A stretch of DNA of 64,000 nucleotides from Algivirga pacifica (GCF_039543525.1 NZ_BAABJX010000036.1:62001-126000), one strand, 5' to 3'; numbered from the stretch's first letter, positions 43,601-51,994 are shown. Notes: a model not told the origin generated them from the letters alone. Numbers and translations are program-made.

Positions 43601-43776
43601 TCTTCCTCTTTTGTGAACTCATCATAGAGAGCCACATATTCTTCTACCGTCTTCTTATCCAAATCCTGCTTCAGGAAGCTGATCACGAAATTCCTTTCGG
43701 ATTCATCACTTCCATCATCCTGACTTGAAATAATAGCAAAAAGTTGCGTTAACGCTTTTAGTATTTCCTCACTCAT
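40642..43776 (-). CDS. ABCG-type transporter with TerB-like and FHA-like N-terminal domains
   Basis: A 1044-residue ATP-binding cassette protein. Residues 1-160 are helical and TerB-like with a Lys/Glu-rich coiled coil; residues 165-265 look like an FHA-type beta-sandwich. The ATPase domain has Walker A G-A-S-G-A-G-K-T-T near residue 300, signature L-I-S-G-G-Q-R-K-R near 408 and Walker B V-M-F-V-D-E-P-T-S-G near 428. A short C-G-T-C motif is near 515. Transmembrane helices of the ABC-2 type occupy about 600-800, then an unusual 160-residue charged, coiled-coil loop precedes the last helix near 1010-1035. This half-transporter would dimerise. Substrate unknown; the added domains suggest signal-controlled or cytoskeletal-type coupling. 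Confidence 0.87.
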   Translation of the reverse strand: MSEEILKALTQLFAIISSQDDGSDESERNFVISFLKQDLDKKTVEEYVALYDEFTKEEEERMKKRKLREEKKRAKEGLKPEVVTEAKSTVSMRSSVRTLALCRKINTTLSQKQKVIVLVKLLELVATNRSLTPQRMEIINTVADVFNIPTMEFKLLEKFVIADHSSLLDHEDILIFDDEKPQEGSKIKFIDSGLLDGEIIFIRIKSVNLYFTKYTGKDSIYLNSKLVNKSVINLFSPGSVFKTPKGAPLYYSDLVSTYNSDSDIEEVSFVADNLEFRFPNGALGLRNINCAEKSGGLIGIMGASGAGKTTLLNVLAGLETPSQGEVRINGYNIHTDKEHIEGVIGYISQDDLLIEELTVYQNLYYNAKLCFKGMPEEELHEKVMNVLESLGLDRIANLVVGSVLNKLISGGQRKRLNIALELIREPAVMFVDEPTSGLSSRDSENVIDLLKELSLKGKLIFVVIHQPSSDIYKMFDKMWLMDTGGYPIFYGNPIEAVTYFKAAAGQVDSDRGQCGTCGNVNPEQLFNIIEGQVVDEYGEFTNKRKVAPTEWHQVYQETFKLNEVEEVTEEPPKNLNIQNRLMQTMIFTIRDYRSKIRNTQYMLINMLEAPLLAFMLSIVIRYTANGEDSYVFQYNENVPAYILICIIVALFMGMTVSAEEIIKDRKILKRESFLNLSRSSYLLSKLIILFGLSAAQTFTFVLIGNWILGIEGMHVMYWIVLFTVSCHANMIGLNISSAFNSAITVYILIPILLIPQMILSGLIFDFDKLNNVISEPGKTPMIADFMGSRWAYEAITVEQFKNNEYEKHFFDLDQKISQSNYISGYWQPAMEVLLNEVEMLSLDYNDSTAQLIDEKVKVLKNEIALMDYYEEEDRQHLYGLLDKQPLVYEQVSALRKSFFDVSMHYSDQMNEAMSEKDKRIVEVEKLYAAEETSIYEVKKNTFNDRLKELLRNEDALNKTQVFEERIIQNSDPIYAVRKDMAHPLDYRTHFFAPVKYLFGQFFDTYWYNVLAIWFMSFVLFVTLYFDLLAKLINLPTYLRSKYRK

Positions 43777-44027
43777 GGCTTACGTTATCCAACGTGTCTT
43801 TAACTAAATCTTAAAAATTTCAAAAGATAGATAGAAGCTACTCTAGCTCTACTACCTTTTTTGTGACGCTTAAAAAATGCTCATGTAAGAAACGATTGCG
43901 TCCATATAGCGTCATTAGTATTACCAAGGTAATTGAGTAACACTAACTATAAATATAATGATTCTACCCTTTAATTATTGTACGCAGCTATTTAAAAAGA
44001 AAATAATTTCAAGAAAACATAAAAAAA
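43777..44027. other. Intergenic region upstream of the ABC transporter gene
   Basis: The gap from the transporter start to the SiaC stop (43777-44099) holds the operon terminator at 44028-44065 and otherwise AT-rich sequence. I found no clear promoter box for the transporter on the minus strand and no repeat. Confidence 0.5.
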
Positions 44028-44065
44028 GCGCCTGATCACATCCATTAAAAGATGTGATCAGGCGC
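44021..44065 (-). terminator. Strong terminator of the CheRB-SiaABC cluster
   Basis: GCGCCTGATCACATC, an 8-base loop, GATGTGATCAGGCGC: a perfect 15-bp stem. A run of seven A immediately left gives seven U on the minus strand. It lies 34 bp after the siaC stop and closes the signalling cluster. Confidence 0.92.
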
Positions 44066-44099
44066 CCTAGAAAACCGGCTAGCGGTAGTGTATTTTTAT

Positions 44100-44462
44100 T
44101 TAATAAGTGGAAAATTCAAAATCCACCTCTACCAACTCTGAGAATTCCTCTCCTGCTTCTTCCATATCTTCGTCATCCTCGTGGTAGTACCATACTACCT
44201 TTGTTCCGTCGACATTTTCTAATTTAGATAGAATATCCAAAATCAGTTTTGAAGAAGCTGTATTGAAGTACTCCAACTTGAAATTGAACACAGTTTCTGT
44301 GTTGGCCTCATCCTTGTAGCCGTCCAACCAGCTCAATACCGGACTAAAGAATTCTGCAGAATCCTCCGGCAAAGATCGACCTGAAATCTCAAATACTCCG
44401 TTATCTTTATCTAAAACGATTTTTGGTGTATCTTCTGTACCCTCAAGCTTTAAAACATTCAT
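44100..44462 (-). CDS. siaC: SiaC-family phosphoprotein (DUF1987)
   Basis: A 120-residue protein of the DUF1987/SiaC family, a STAS-like fold that binds and activates the diguanylate cyclase SiaD in Pseudomonas when unphosphorylated. The phosphorylated threonine lies in F-N-T-A-S-S-K: counting from the start it is Thr68, the position reported for Pseudomonas SiaC. The C-terminal part is strongly acidic. It starts 2 bp after the siaB stop, so the two are translated together. No siaD or other GGDEF gene is in the window, so the target protein is unknown. Confidence 0.9.
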   Translation of the reverse strand: MNVLKLEGTEDTPKIVLDKDNGVFEISGRSLPEDSAEFFSPVLSWLDGYKDEANTETVFNFKLEYFNTASSKLILDILSKLENVDGTKVVWYYHEDDEDMEEAGEEFSELVEVDFEFSTY

Positions 44463-44464
44463 AC

Positions 44465-44989
44465 TTATTTAACTTTATTTCTTGGAACTGTCGTTTTTAG
44501 CGAAAAGAATGTAAATGAATCATCTATTGGTTCAAAATCAAAGCAAAGTTTCTCACCTGTCTTTTTAGCCATATCAATGAACCCTAAGCCAGCACCTCCT
44601 TTGGGTGAAAGCTCCGTATTTCGAATAACTTGTTTGTAATGTTCTTTTAGACCTTGCTTATCCAACTCATTAATAAATGCAAGCTTCTTGGAGATGTTTT
44701 CCACTTCCTCATTCAACACGGGGTTTCCTGAGGTAATCAGATAAGCATCATCCTGCTTGGCAATCATGAATATGGCATTAAGTTCTGCATGTCTGGTTAT
44801 ATTTTGAAGGGTCTCTACCATGACATTAAAAACTTTTCTTTTGGTTCGAGACTCTTCCCCATATGCATCCATGTTTCGTTCTGCCATAGAAAGAACTGAC
44901 TTAGTAATTTCTTGTGTAAACTCCCCTTCATAGACCAAAATCAGGTCTTTACCAAGCATCGTTTTATGTAAGTCATAGATATATTTCAT
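44465..44989 (-). CDS. siaB: SiaB-family protein kinase
   Basis: A 174-residue protein of the SiaB family (DUF6272), a histidine-kinase-like ATPase fold that acts as a Thr/Ser kinase. The ATP-binding asparagine lies in V-E-T-L-Q-N-I-T-R-H, and a glycine-rich G-G-A-G-L-G-F-I segment forms the ATP lid. It should phosphorylate SiaC, opposed by the SiaA phosphatase. The gene is 313 bp downstream of the SiaA-like gene and 2 bp upstream of siaC on the same strand. Confidence 0.9.
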   Translation of the reverse strand: MKYIYDLHKTMLGKDLILVYEGEFTQEITKSVLSMAERNMDAYGEESRTKRKVFNVMVETLQNITRHAELNAIFMIAKQDDAYLITSGNPVLNEEVENISKKLAFINELDKQGLKEHYKQVIRNTELSPKGGAGLGFIDMAKKTGEKLCFDFEPIDDSFTFFSLKTTVPRNKVK

Positions 44990-45302
44990 ATGATTTTCTT
45001 TTAGGGATTCATTTTCTAGAATGAAAACTTATAACACAATACAGTATGCTCTATACCGATGTATCCATATATATAGCTTCTCCATGGTTGTTGCAAAGCA
45101 CAAATAGGCTAATACAAGCCAAAGCAATGATATCCTAAAACAAGCAAAAAATATGTATTATTCAAAGAGATATTTTACATATATGGAGGAAAATAGCAAT
45201 ACATTCTTTTAAACGTTGAATCAACTACAATATGATAAATTAATAACAAATAAATAATCAGCTCTTAAGCAGTTTACAACTACCTGCTAACCAGCACGAC
45301 AA
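44990..45302. other. Gap between SiaA-like and SiaB genes
   Basis: This 313-bp AT-rich stretch has no ORF or hairpin that I can support. It is long for an intra-operon gap, so siaBC may have its own promoter, but I cannot point to a good TAnnTTTG box. Confidence 0.4.
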
Positions 45303-48300
45303 CTACTCTACTTTTAGTCCTACCATTAACATATCATCCGTCTGCTTTTGCTCTTTTTTCCATTCTTGCAAATCATTGGATAATGCTTCTCCTTTTTCAC
45401 CTATCGTGGCATATCGGTAGGTTGTTAGCCGCTCTCTCAAGCGTTTAAGCCCAAATTTCCTATTTTCATCCCCTCCAAATTGATCTGGAATACCATCAGA
45501 AAACATATATAGCTCTAAACCGGACTTCCAGGATAACTTATGCTGGGTAAACGACTTTCTGTTTGTGGCATCGCCACCCCCGATCGACATACGATCTCCC
45601 TTATATTGCTGTAATATTCCAAGATCAGAATCGTACACATATAACGGTCGATGTGCCCCTGCATATTGTATTGAGCGGTTCTTAAAATCGAATCTTAACA
45701 AAGCCGCATCCATTCCATCTTGTGCAGTTGCTTTATGATCCTGTTGCATCACACGTACCACCTCTTCATGAAGTCGATCCAACACGACATTCGCTTCTTC
45801 TCCCTCATTGGTTTGCATAATGTAATTCAAGGTAAATGACCCTACCAAAGACATAAAGGCTCCCGGCACTCCATGCCCTGTGCAATCAACCACTGCTACA
45901 TAAAAAATATCCCCTCGTCTATAGTGCCACAAAAAATCTCCACTAACAACATCTTTAGGCTGAAATAATACAAAAGAGTTTGTAAACTGTTTCTTTAACG
46001 ACGTTATATCTGGAAGTATTGCCCCTTGGATTCTTTTTGCATAATTAATACTCTCATTTACTTTTCTATTTTTCATCAACAACTCCAATTCCGTTTGCTT
46101 TCGCACCGTCACATCATGCGCGACAAACAAGACAGACTCCAGCTCAGCCCATTCATTAAACTCCGGAATAGTAACCAAATGCATGATACGATCTCCTTCC
46201 GAGGTTGGAAAGGTAAACTCTGTATCCTGTTTTTCTTTTTCTTGTTTTACCTTCTCCAATACATACTGTAAATGCGTCACCACTGGATCAGGAAATAATC
46301 CTTGATTCAGGTTTGTCCCTATCAAAAAAGTCTGAGGTTGTTGCATATACTGCCGTACAGCAGGGTTTACATAAAACAAGACTCCCTCCAGGTTTACTCT
46401 TAAGATCAAATCTGGAGAATTTTCAGAAAGGGCCTGCATTTGATCCCTCATTCTTCGCTCTTTTGCCGCTCTTCTCTCTTCTGTGATATTACGCGCATTG
46501 ATTACTATTCCCTGAACTGCGGCATCTGCCAACAAGTTTGTCCCTTTGGTCTCCAACCAAATCGTTCCTCCATCTTTTAGCAAGCACTCAAACTTAATCG
46601 CCATGCTTTCTTCCTGATTCATTTGCACCACAACATCCAGAAACTCCTTCATCCGTCCACGGCTATCCTCATGGGTGAAATCAAGTAGTGACTTCCCATC
46701 TATTTCTTTTTTGCTATACCCCCACATACTACGTACAGAAGGGCTACTGTACTTCACGACACCTTGCTCATTCAAAATGATAATCACTTCAGCAGCATTT
46801 TCCAGCAATAGCTGCATACGCTTTTGAGAGTTCCTTGCTTCCGAAATCTTATCATTCAATTGCTGATTAATTGTTTTCAACTCCCTTTGTGTATGCTCCA
46901 TTTGGCTGGCATTATCCTGTAACACTAGCTGTTGCTGCTTCATTTCTCCACTCATCTTTTGGGACTCCTGCCACAAATGATACGTACGTTCATTCATCCG
47001 AATATTATGGATAGACCGCGCAATAATCACACTCAGCTCTTCCACCAATTCTATGTCCTCCTCCCTGAATACCTGAAAACTCCCTAATTCTAATACACCA
47101 TACACCACCTGCTCTGACACCAATGGCACAATCATAATGTTTCGGGGTTTTTGCATTCCCAGAATTCCTGAAACAATTCTGGTATAATTATCCGGAACTT
47201 CTGTTCTAAGCAACGTGCTCTGCTCTATAGCAGACTGTCCCACTAAACCTTCTCCAAACTTAAAAGCGGTCTGCATGAACTTCCTTTTTCCATAGGCATG
47301 ACTAGCAACCATTCTAATCTCCTGACCTTCATGCTTTTTAAGACCATACTGCCCTTCTCTTTCCTCTCCTTCCACCACATAAAATGCCGAAATCAATGCT
47401 TGTGTCTTCTGACATAAGAAAGCAGTGACCTGTTGTCCCACTTCCTCCAACCCTTGATGATTCCTCAAGATTTCTCCCACCTCTGTCACTCCCGACATCA
47501 CCCATCCTCGCTTCGTATCTTCCTGTTCCGACTTCTGTATACTGTCCCTCATAGCCAACAAGGCATTCCCCAACAAGTCTTCCTCACTCAAAGGATTATA
47601 ATGCATGGAATACCTACCTTGCTCAATATCCCCCGCAAACTGCACCGTTCGCTCCATGGCCTGTACTACTTCTTTCAACGCTAAGGTCATCTCCCCAATC
47701 TCATCAGCTCCTGCATCTTCTATTTTAGCTGGAAGAATCCCTCTGGAAAGTAGCTTCAGTTTAGATTTTAAGGATTGTATTGGTTGTGTCAGATATTGAG
47801 AGAAGATAACGGCAATCAGGGTAGAGATTAATATAATGACAAAAGAAGAGACAATAAACATGAATACTAATCCATCCAAGCCATGCTGAATCTCGTCATA
47901 GTCCATCTTGACCACCAACCCCCACTTAACAGAGGGTATAAAATCAGCGTAAGCGAGTGTTTTCACTCCCCTATAGTCTATATCAAAACCAAAGTCACCT
48001 TTACTGCCATTGACTGCTCGCTTAGCGGCTTCATTATTGGGAGAATCAAACAGAATATCATCCAAAGGTCCCATGGCGTCATGGTAAGTATCATTAATAA
48101 AAGTGAGCATACTTTTATGCTTACGAAACAGCTGCACTTCTCCTGAACTTCCCAACCCTGTTCTATTCTCAACAATCGGAAAGATATGTTTACTAAGATT
48201 AACCAAGATTGCCACATACCCTAGCTTTACTCCTTTCGTCTTAATCAAAGGAGAAAGCACATACATATACACATCCTTATCTACCTCAAATGGAGCTGAA

Positions 48301-48782
48301 AAATATAGTTCTTCATCCCCTTGATTAATGCATTTATAGAGGTCTTTATTTCTCTCTCCTTGAATTAACGAAGACGGAAAACGATAAGTGGTATACAGTA
48401 CTTTTCCTAAATGGTCTATCAATACAATATTCTGATACCCATTGACACTCTTCTTCATCAACAATTCATAGTACAAAGATTTATTCAACTCATAATAAGC
48501 TGGATCTTTGAACGATGGTAATGCTCTCAATTGTTTTACCCCATTTACAATAAGTCGGGATTTAGACATATAAATGATATCGGTAGAAATTCTCTTAAAA
48601 TAATTATCGATCTGTTCCACCTTGGTATTACCAATCACCTTAAAAGTGTCTGAGTATTTCTCTTCTACAGACTCCTTGGATTTGATATAGGAAAGATAAC
48701 TGATCGCTAATACAGAGAGCATCACTCCTATCAATACCACCAGTATAATCTTTGTTCTTATCCTGAGTTTTCTGAATGACAT
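45303..48782 (-). CDS. SiaA-like sensor phosphatase: Cache-HAMP-GAF-PAS-PAS-SpoIIE
   Basis: An 1159-residue membrane receptor. Order: TM1 (12-32), a large extracellular Cache-like sensor (35-295), TM2 (305-328), HAMP (330-385), a second linker, GAF (440-600), coiled coil (600-660), two PAS domains (665-785 and 790-905), and a C-terminal PP2C/SpoIIE phosphatase (920-1159) with D-V-V-S-G-D-F-L-W and V-D-C-T-G-H-G-V-P-G-A-F-M-S. It is far larger than Pseudomonas SiaA (Cache-like, HAMP, PP2C), with three added input domains. It should dephosphorylate SiaC. The gene lies downstream of CheR, CheB and a GAF membrane protein gene on the same strand. Confidence 0.9.
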   Translation of the reverse strand: MSFRKLRIRTKIILVVLIGVMLSVLAISYLSYIKSKESVEEKYSDTFKVIGNTKVEQIDNYFKRISTDIIYMSKSRLIVNGVKQLRALPSFKDPAYYELNKSLYYELLMKKSVNGYQNIVLIDHLGKVLYTTYRFPSSLIQGERNKDLYKCINQGDEELYFSAPFEVDKDVYMYVLSPLIKTKGVKLGYVAILVNLSKHIFPIVENRTGLGSSGEVQLFRKHKSMLTFINDTYHDAMGPLDDILFDSPNNEAAKRAVNGSKGDFGFDIDYRGVKTLAYADFIPSVKWGLVVKMDYDEIQHGLDGLVFMFIVSSFVIILISTLIAVIFSQYLTQPIQSLKSKLKLLSRGILPAKIEDAGADEIGEMTLALKEVVQAMERTVQFAGDIEQGRYSMHYNPLSEEDLLGNALLAMRDSIQKSEQEDTKRGWVMSGVTEVGEILRNHQGLEEVGQQVTAFLCQKTQALISAFYVVEGEEREGQYGLKKHEGQEIRMVASHAYGKRKFMQTAFKFGEGLVGQSAIEQSTLLRTEVPDNYTRIVSGILGMQKPRNIMIVPLVSEQVVYGVLELGSFQVFREEDIELVEELSVIIARSIHNIRMNERTYHLWQESQKMSGEMKQQQLVLQDNASQMEHTQRELKTINQQLNDKISEARNSQKRMQLLLENAAEVIIILNEQGVVKYSSPSVRSMWGYSKKEIDGKSLLDFTHEDSRGRMKEFLDVVVQMNQEESMAIKFECLLKDGGTIWLETKGTNLLADAAVQGIVINARNITEERRAAKERRMRDQMQALSENSPDLILRVNLEGVLFYVNPAVRQYMQQPQTFLIGTNLNQGLFPDPVVTHLQYVLEKVKQEKEKQDTEFTFPTSEGDRIMHLVTIPEFNEWAELESVLFVAHDVTVRKQTELELLMKNRKVNESINYAKRIQGAILPDITSLKKQFTNSFVLFQPKDVVSGDFLWHYRRGDIFYVAVVDCTGHGVPGAFMSLVGSFTLNYIMQTNEGEEANVVLDRLHEEVVRVMQQDHKATAQDGMDAALLRFDFKNRSIQYAGAHRPLYVYDSDLGILQQYKGDRMSIGGGDATNRKSFTQHKLSWKSGLELYMFSDGIPDQFGGDENRKFGLKRLRERLTTYRYATIGEKGEALSNDLQEWKKEQKQTDDMLMVGLKVE

Positions 48783-48947
48783 TATGGGTTAATTAGGGTT
48801 ATTAGTATAGTAGTAAAGATTGAATCTCTCACTTGATATATGTTGATCACTTACTATTGATAAGCGATCAATGGTATACAGTTCCGTAGATAATGACAGG
48901 TTTTTCCTGAGACCATATCATATACTTCAACAACAGTAATGACTTAT

Positions 48948-49943
48948 TTATTGGGCTGCTGCTTGAAAAGTCATCGTGTCCCAAAACACTGCGGTATCTT
49001 CCAACACGAGAATAGTATCTTGTGTAACTCCAGTAAATGTCCCCACTTCCAATACTGCGACTACTTGAGCATCCTGATTTTTGATAGGAATAATAGTAAG
49101 ATAAGATGGAGGAGTACTTCCTATTCCAGAAACTACTTGCATAGTACCCTCCGGTAGCTTACCTGTTTGCAAGACCTCTCCTGTTAATGCCACTTGCCCT
49201 ACCATTCCGTCCCCTAACGTATATTGTATATCCTTGATCGCCTTACCGTAATACGCATAGGTTGCTACTGGAGACAGTACTTCTTCATTCAACTTATATA
49301 ACACCCCAACACTAGCCTCTAAATAGTCACAAAAAAGGTTCAAACAATCCCTATAGGTACTTTCCGGATCCTGTAAAAGCTTTTCCCAGTGTTTGCGAAA
49401 TATCTCTTGTTTACTATTTTCTGTTTCCCCAGCCACCTCCACAGGAGCTTTCTGCCCCTCAGGATATATAAATCGAGTCACATACTCCACATTCTTCTTT
49501 CCTTCCCGCCCAAGTACACTCGACAACTGGTACAAAAAGATAAATAACAGGAACAAATTGATATACAAAAGTTGAAAAGTAGGAGACACAACTTCTATCG
49601 CTTCTTTGCGGGTGGCTACATCTGAAATCCCTACGGCACTTAAAAGCATCGTTGGCATTTCGTGTAATTCTATCATTACATATACGGAAAGCACTACCAA
49701 GAATAAACCCAATACCGGTTGAAGCACAACAGGATATACTAGTCTCAGTAAAAAACCAACGAGTATCAGCTCTGTAAACCACATCCAATTCCTATAAATC
49801 TGCATGGAGGTTTCATTCCACTCCGTCCCACTCAAACTCAACAACACTTGAAAGATATCAGGTAGGGCATGTATCAGCAGCAAGGTAGCAGTAAGCATGA
49901 CCAAAGGTAAAAGGACAAGTGCTAGCAGCAACTTTTTTTTCAT
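48948..49943 (-). CDS. Four-helix membrane protein with cytoplasmic GAF domain
   Basis: The ATG at 49943 gives 331 residues; a TTG further upstream adds seven. Four hydrophobic segments occupy residues 1-165 and a GAF domain residues 185-320, with Y-T-L-G-D-G-M-V-G-Q-V-A and I-P-I-K-N-Q-D-A-Q-V-V-A-V-L-E. The GAF is followed by no output domain, so it probably relays a signal to a partner. The same GAF style (G-x-G-L-V-G-Q) occurs in the adjacent SiaA-like protein. It lies between cheB and the siaA-like gene on one strand (gaps of 99 and 165 bp). Ligand unknown. Confidence 0.8.
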   Translation of the reverse strand: MKKKLLLALVLLPLVMLTATLLLIHALPDIFQVLLSLSGTEWNETSMQIYRNWMWFTELILVGFLLRLVYPVVLQPVLGLFLVVLSVYVMIELHEMPTMLLSAVGISDVATRKEAIEVVSPTFQLLYINLFLLFIFLYQLSSVLGREGKKNVEYVTRFIYPEGQKAPVEVAGETENSKQEIFRKHWEKLLQDPESTYRDCLNLFCDYLEASVGVLYKLNEEVLSPVATYAYYGKAIKDIQYTLGDGMVGQVALTGEVLQTGKLPEGTMQVVSGIGSTPPSYLTIIPIKNQDAQVVAVLEVGTFTGVTQDTILVLEDTAVFWDTMTFQAAAQ

Positions 49944-50042
49944 ATGTGGGTTTAGGTTAATCAAGGGTTAATATTCTCTCTACAACTCCTTACAGGGGTG
50001 CCTGTAGAGATCCTCTAATTACATCTTCTCATGCAAAAAGAA

Positions 50043-50627
50043 TTATACTGTCAATTTGATAAGCAAGTCAATAATCTCCTTGTATGATAATGTATAATCA
50101 ATCTCTGCATGTTTTGCTGCCGCTTTCGGCATAGTATTCATACTACACTCTTCTGGGTCCTGAATTACCGTCGTACCTCCTTTCTCTTTCACCCAATACA
50201 TTCCCTCAGCCCCATCATCATTAGCTCCCGAAAGTAAGATTGCCAGTAACCCTTCTCCATAAGCATAAGCAGCTGTCTCAAAAGTAACGTCAATAGAGGG
50301 TCTCGAATTGTTCACCAACTCATCTGTTGATAAAGAAATACAATCATCCTGCTCCACGCACATATGATAATTGGAAGGTGCCAGATAAACAATCCCTCCT
50401 TGTATCTTTTCCTTATCCATCGGTTCTCTCACTTCCTTTGCACTCCGAATCGATAACGCCTCTACAAATCCGTGTCTCACAGTTTTCAAACGATGCAAAC
50501 ATAAAAACACAGGCAAAGAAAAGCCTCTAGGTAAAGCCTCCAGCAACTCATTAATGGGCTGGAAACTACCTGCTGACCCGCCGATCACTACTGCCTGGTA
50601 CTTTTTATGTGCTCGATTTCTTCCCAT
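50043..50627 (-). CDS. cheB: CheB-type methylesterase, stand-alone catalytic domain
   Basis: A 194-residue protein consisting of the CheB catalytic domain only. The catalytic serine is in V-I-G-G-S-A-G-S, the histidine in L-C-L-H-R-L-K and the aspartate in S-G-A-N-D-D-G-A-E-G-M, followed by T-V-I-Q-D-P-E-E-C and T-M-P-K-A-A. There is no receiver domain, so activity is not controlled in the usual CheA-dependent way. It lies 22 bp after cheR on the same strand. No chemoreceptor, CheA or CheW gene is in the window, so a non-chemotaxis substrate is plausible. Confidence 0.9.
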   Translation of the reverse strand: MGRNRAHKKYQAVVIGGSAGSFQPINELLEALPRGFSLPVFLCLHRLKTVRHGFVEALSIRSAKEVREPMDKEKIQGGIVYLAPSNYHMCVEQDDCISLSTDELVNNSRPSIDVTFETAAYAYGEGLLAILLSGANDDGAEGMYWVKEKGGTTVIQDPEECSMNTMPKAAAKHAEIDYTLSYKEIIDLLIKLTV

Positions 50628-50649
50628 GACCTTTCCTTGGTCTTATCCT

Positions 50650-51480
50650 TTAATCTCTTACTTTCTTATAAATCTTCTCCTCGTTATTAACAACGACAAA
50701 CTTATTCGCAATATCACACCATATCAGAGATTCCTTAGATCCTATAATAAGGTTGCCAAAGCGAAACAGACTTCCATGTAACTTTTTCAACACATCATTC
50801 TGTAAAACCTGATTGAAGTAAATCATCACATTTCTACACAAAACCAAATCAAATTTAGCAAAAGAAGCATCTTTCACTAAGTCATGCTTACGAAAAGAAA
50901 TGTTTTGCATCAGTCGAGGGTCTATAACAGCCATCCCTCCCTTTTCTGTAAAGTAACGATCCAGTGTATGTACTCCTCCACTCTTCTCATAGTTCTCCTG
51001 ATTTAAGGCCATGGTCTTCAAGGCCATTTCCCCTTTCTTGGCTTTACTAATGATAGCAAGATCAATATCAGTCGCAATAATGTTAGCTTTATCCAGGGCA
51101 TTAAGCTCGTCCAACATAATAGCCATAGAAATCACTTCCTCTCCAGAAGAGCATCCTGCGTGCCATATATTTATACGACGATGTTCGTCCAACTGCTCTG
51201 GTAAAATCGTATCCCTTAACTCTTTCCAGAAGCTAGGATCCCTAAACATTTCTGTCACGTTCACAGTAATCTCGGATACAAATTCCTGAAAAAATGTTGG
51301 GTCTTTTTTTAGCTTATGAATAATATCATCCACCGACGTATAACGGTAAATCTCCATTAAGCGCTTGATACGCCTCCTAAAAGAAGACATCGCATAATTA
51401 CTAAAATCATAATGAAAGGTTTCCTCAATAAATCGGGTTAGTTTCTCTATCTCATAAACCTCTAACTCTTCTATAAACAT
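50650..51480 (-). CDS. cheR: CheR-type methyltransferase
   Basis: The ATG at 51480 gives 276 residues, the usual CheR length; ATG at 51525 and GTG at 51555 are longer in-frame options. The N-terminal helical domain has the S-S-F-R-R-R-I-K-R pattern, and the SAM-binding domain has I-W-H-A-G-C-S-S-G-E-E near residue 105, I-I-A-T-D-I-D near 135, and D-L-V-L-C-R-N-V-M-I-Y-F near 210. CheR methylates glutamates on chemoreceptors. It heads a minus-strand cluster with cheB, a GAF membrane protein gene and siaABC-like genes, without receptors, so it may modify another sensor. Confidence 0.93.
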   Translation of the reverse strand: MFIEELEVYEIEKLTRFIEETFHYDFSNYAMSSFRRRIKRLMEIYRYTSVDDIIHKLKKDPTFFQEFVSEITVNVTEMFRDPSFWKELRDTILPEQLDEHRRINIWHAGCSSGEEVISMAIMLDELNALDKANIIATDIDLAIISKAKKGEMALKTMALNQENYEKSGGVHTLDRYFTEKGGMAVIDPRLMQNISFRKHDLVKDASFAKFDLVLCRNVMIYFNQVLQNDVLKKLHGSLFRFGNLIIGSKESLIWCDIANKFVVVNNEEKIYKKVRD

Positions 51481-51722
51481 TGGTGAATAGCTGTTTTTAA
51501 GTCTTATTTTAAAAAAGTCTACCATTTCACTGGCTCCATCGGTGTCCCACTCCACAATGCGTTAACATGCATTAATAATAAATAGGTTTTGAAAGGTAAT
51601 TTAAAATTTTCAAAAAAAAGTATGTAACATATTATTTTTAGCATACAATCTCTAAAAATCATACATCCTTTCAGCAACCTCGTTTTATAGAAATAATTTC
51701 TATCCTAGGTAACAATCAAAAC

Positions 51723-51765
51723 AAAAAACCTTTATCAAAGTAAAATCCATCTACTTTAATAAAGG
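51723..51765 (-). terminator. Terminator of the small lipoprotein gene
   Basis: CCTTTATCAAAGTA (51729-51742), a 9-base loop and TACTTTAATAAAGG form a 14-bp stem with one mismatch, preceded by six A that give a U-run on the minus strand. Confidence 0.8.
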
Positions 51766-51808
51766 CTTCTACCTTTAACTCTCTAAGAAGATTCCTCTCC
51801 CTTTTGTA

Positions 51809-51994
51809 CTATCTTTTCTTTCTGATAACGTATGTTTTTGATCCTGTAGGACAAGTCGAATGTCTGGCAACTGACTCGTATTTAGCTCTCTGTCGCTTTT
51901 GGTATTTTGCATTAGCCTTTTGATAAGATGAACAAGAACTCATGCCTAAACTCAACAAAAAACCGATTAGAATGGTAAAAAGGTATCCTCTCAT
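51809..51994 (-). CDS. Small Tyr/Lys-rich lipoprotein
   Basis: From ATG at 51994 the protein has 61 residues; an upstream TTG would add eight. The signal peptide (M-R-G-Y-L-F-T-I-L-I-G-F-L-L-S-L) ends in a lipobox M-S-S-C at residues 18-21. The mature part of about 40 residues is basic and rich in Tyr, Lys and Ser. I do not recognise a family, but such short basic lipoproteins recur in Bacteroidota. It is followed by its own terminator. The 51995-52346 gap beyond it contains only low-complexity AT sequence. Confidence 0.65.
   Translation of the reverse strand: MRGYLFTILIGFLLSLGMSSCSSYQKANAKYQKRQRAKYESVARHSTCPTGSKTYVIRKKR

Noticed and set aside
44100..51480. A complete chemotaxis operon
   Set aside because: Only cheR and a receiver-less cheB are present. 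CheA, CheW, CheY and methyl-accepting proteins are absent, and the neighbours belong to the SiaABC type.
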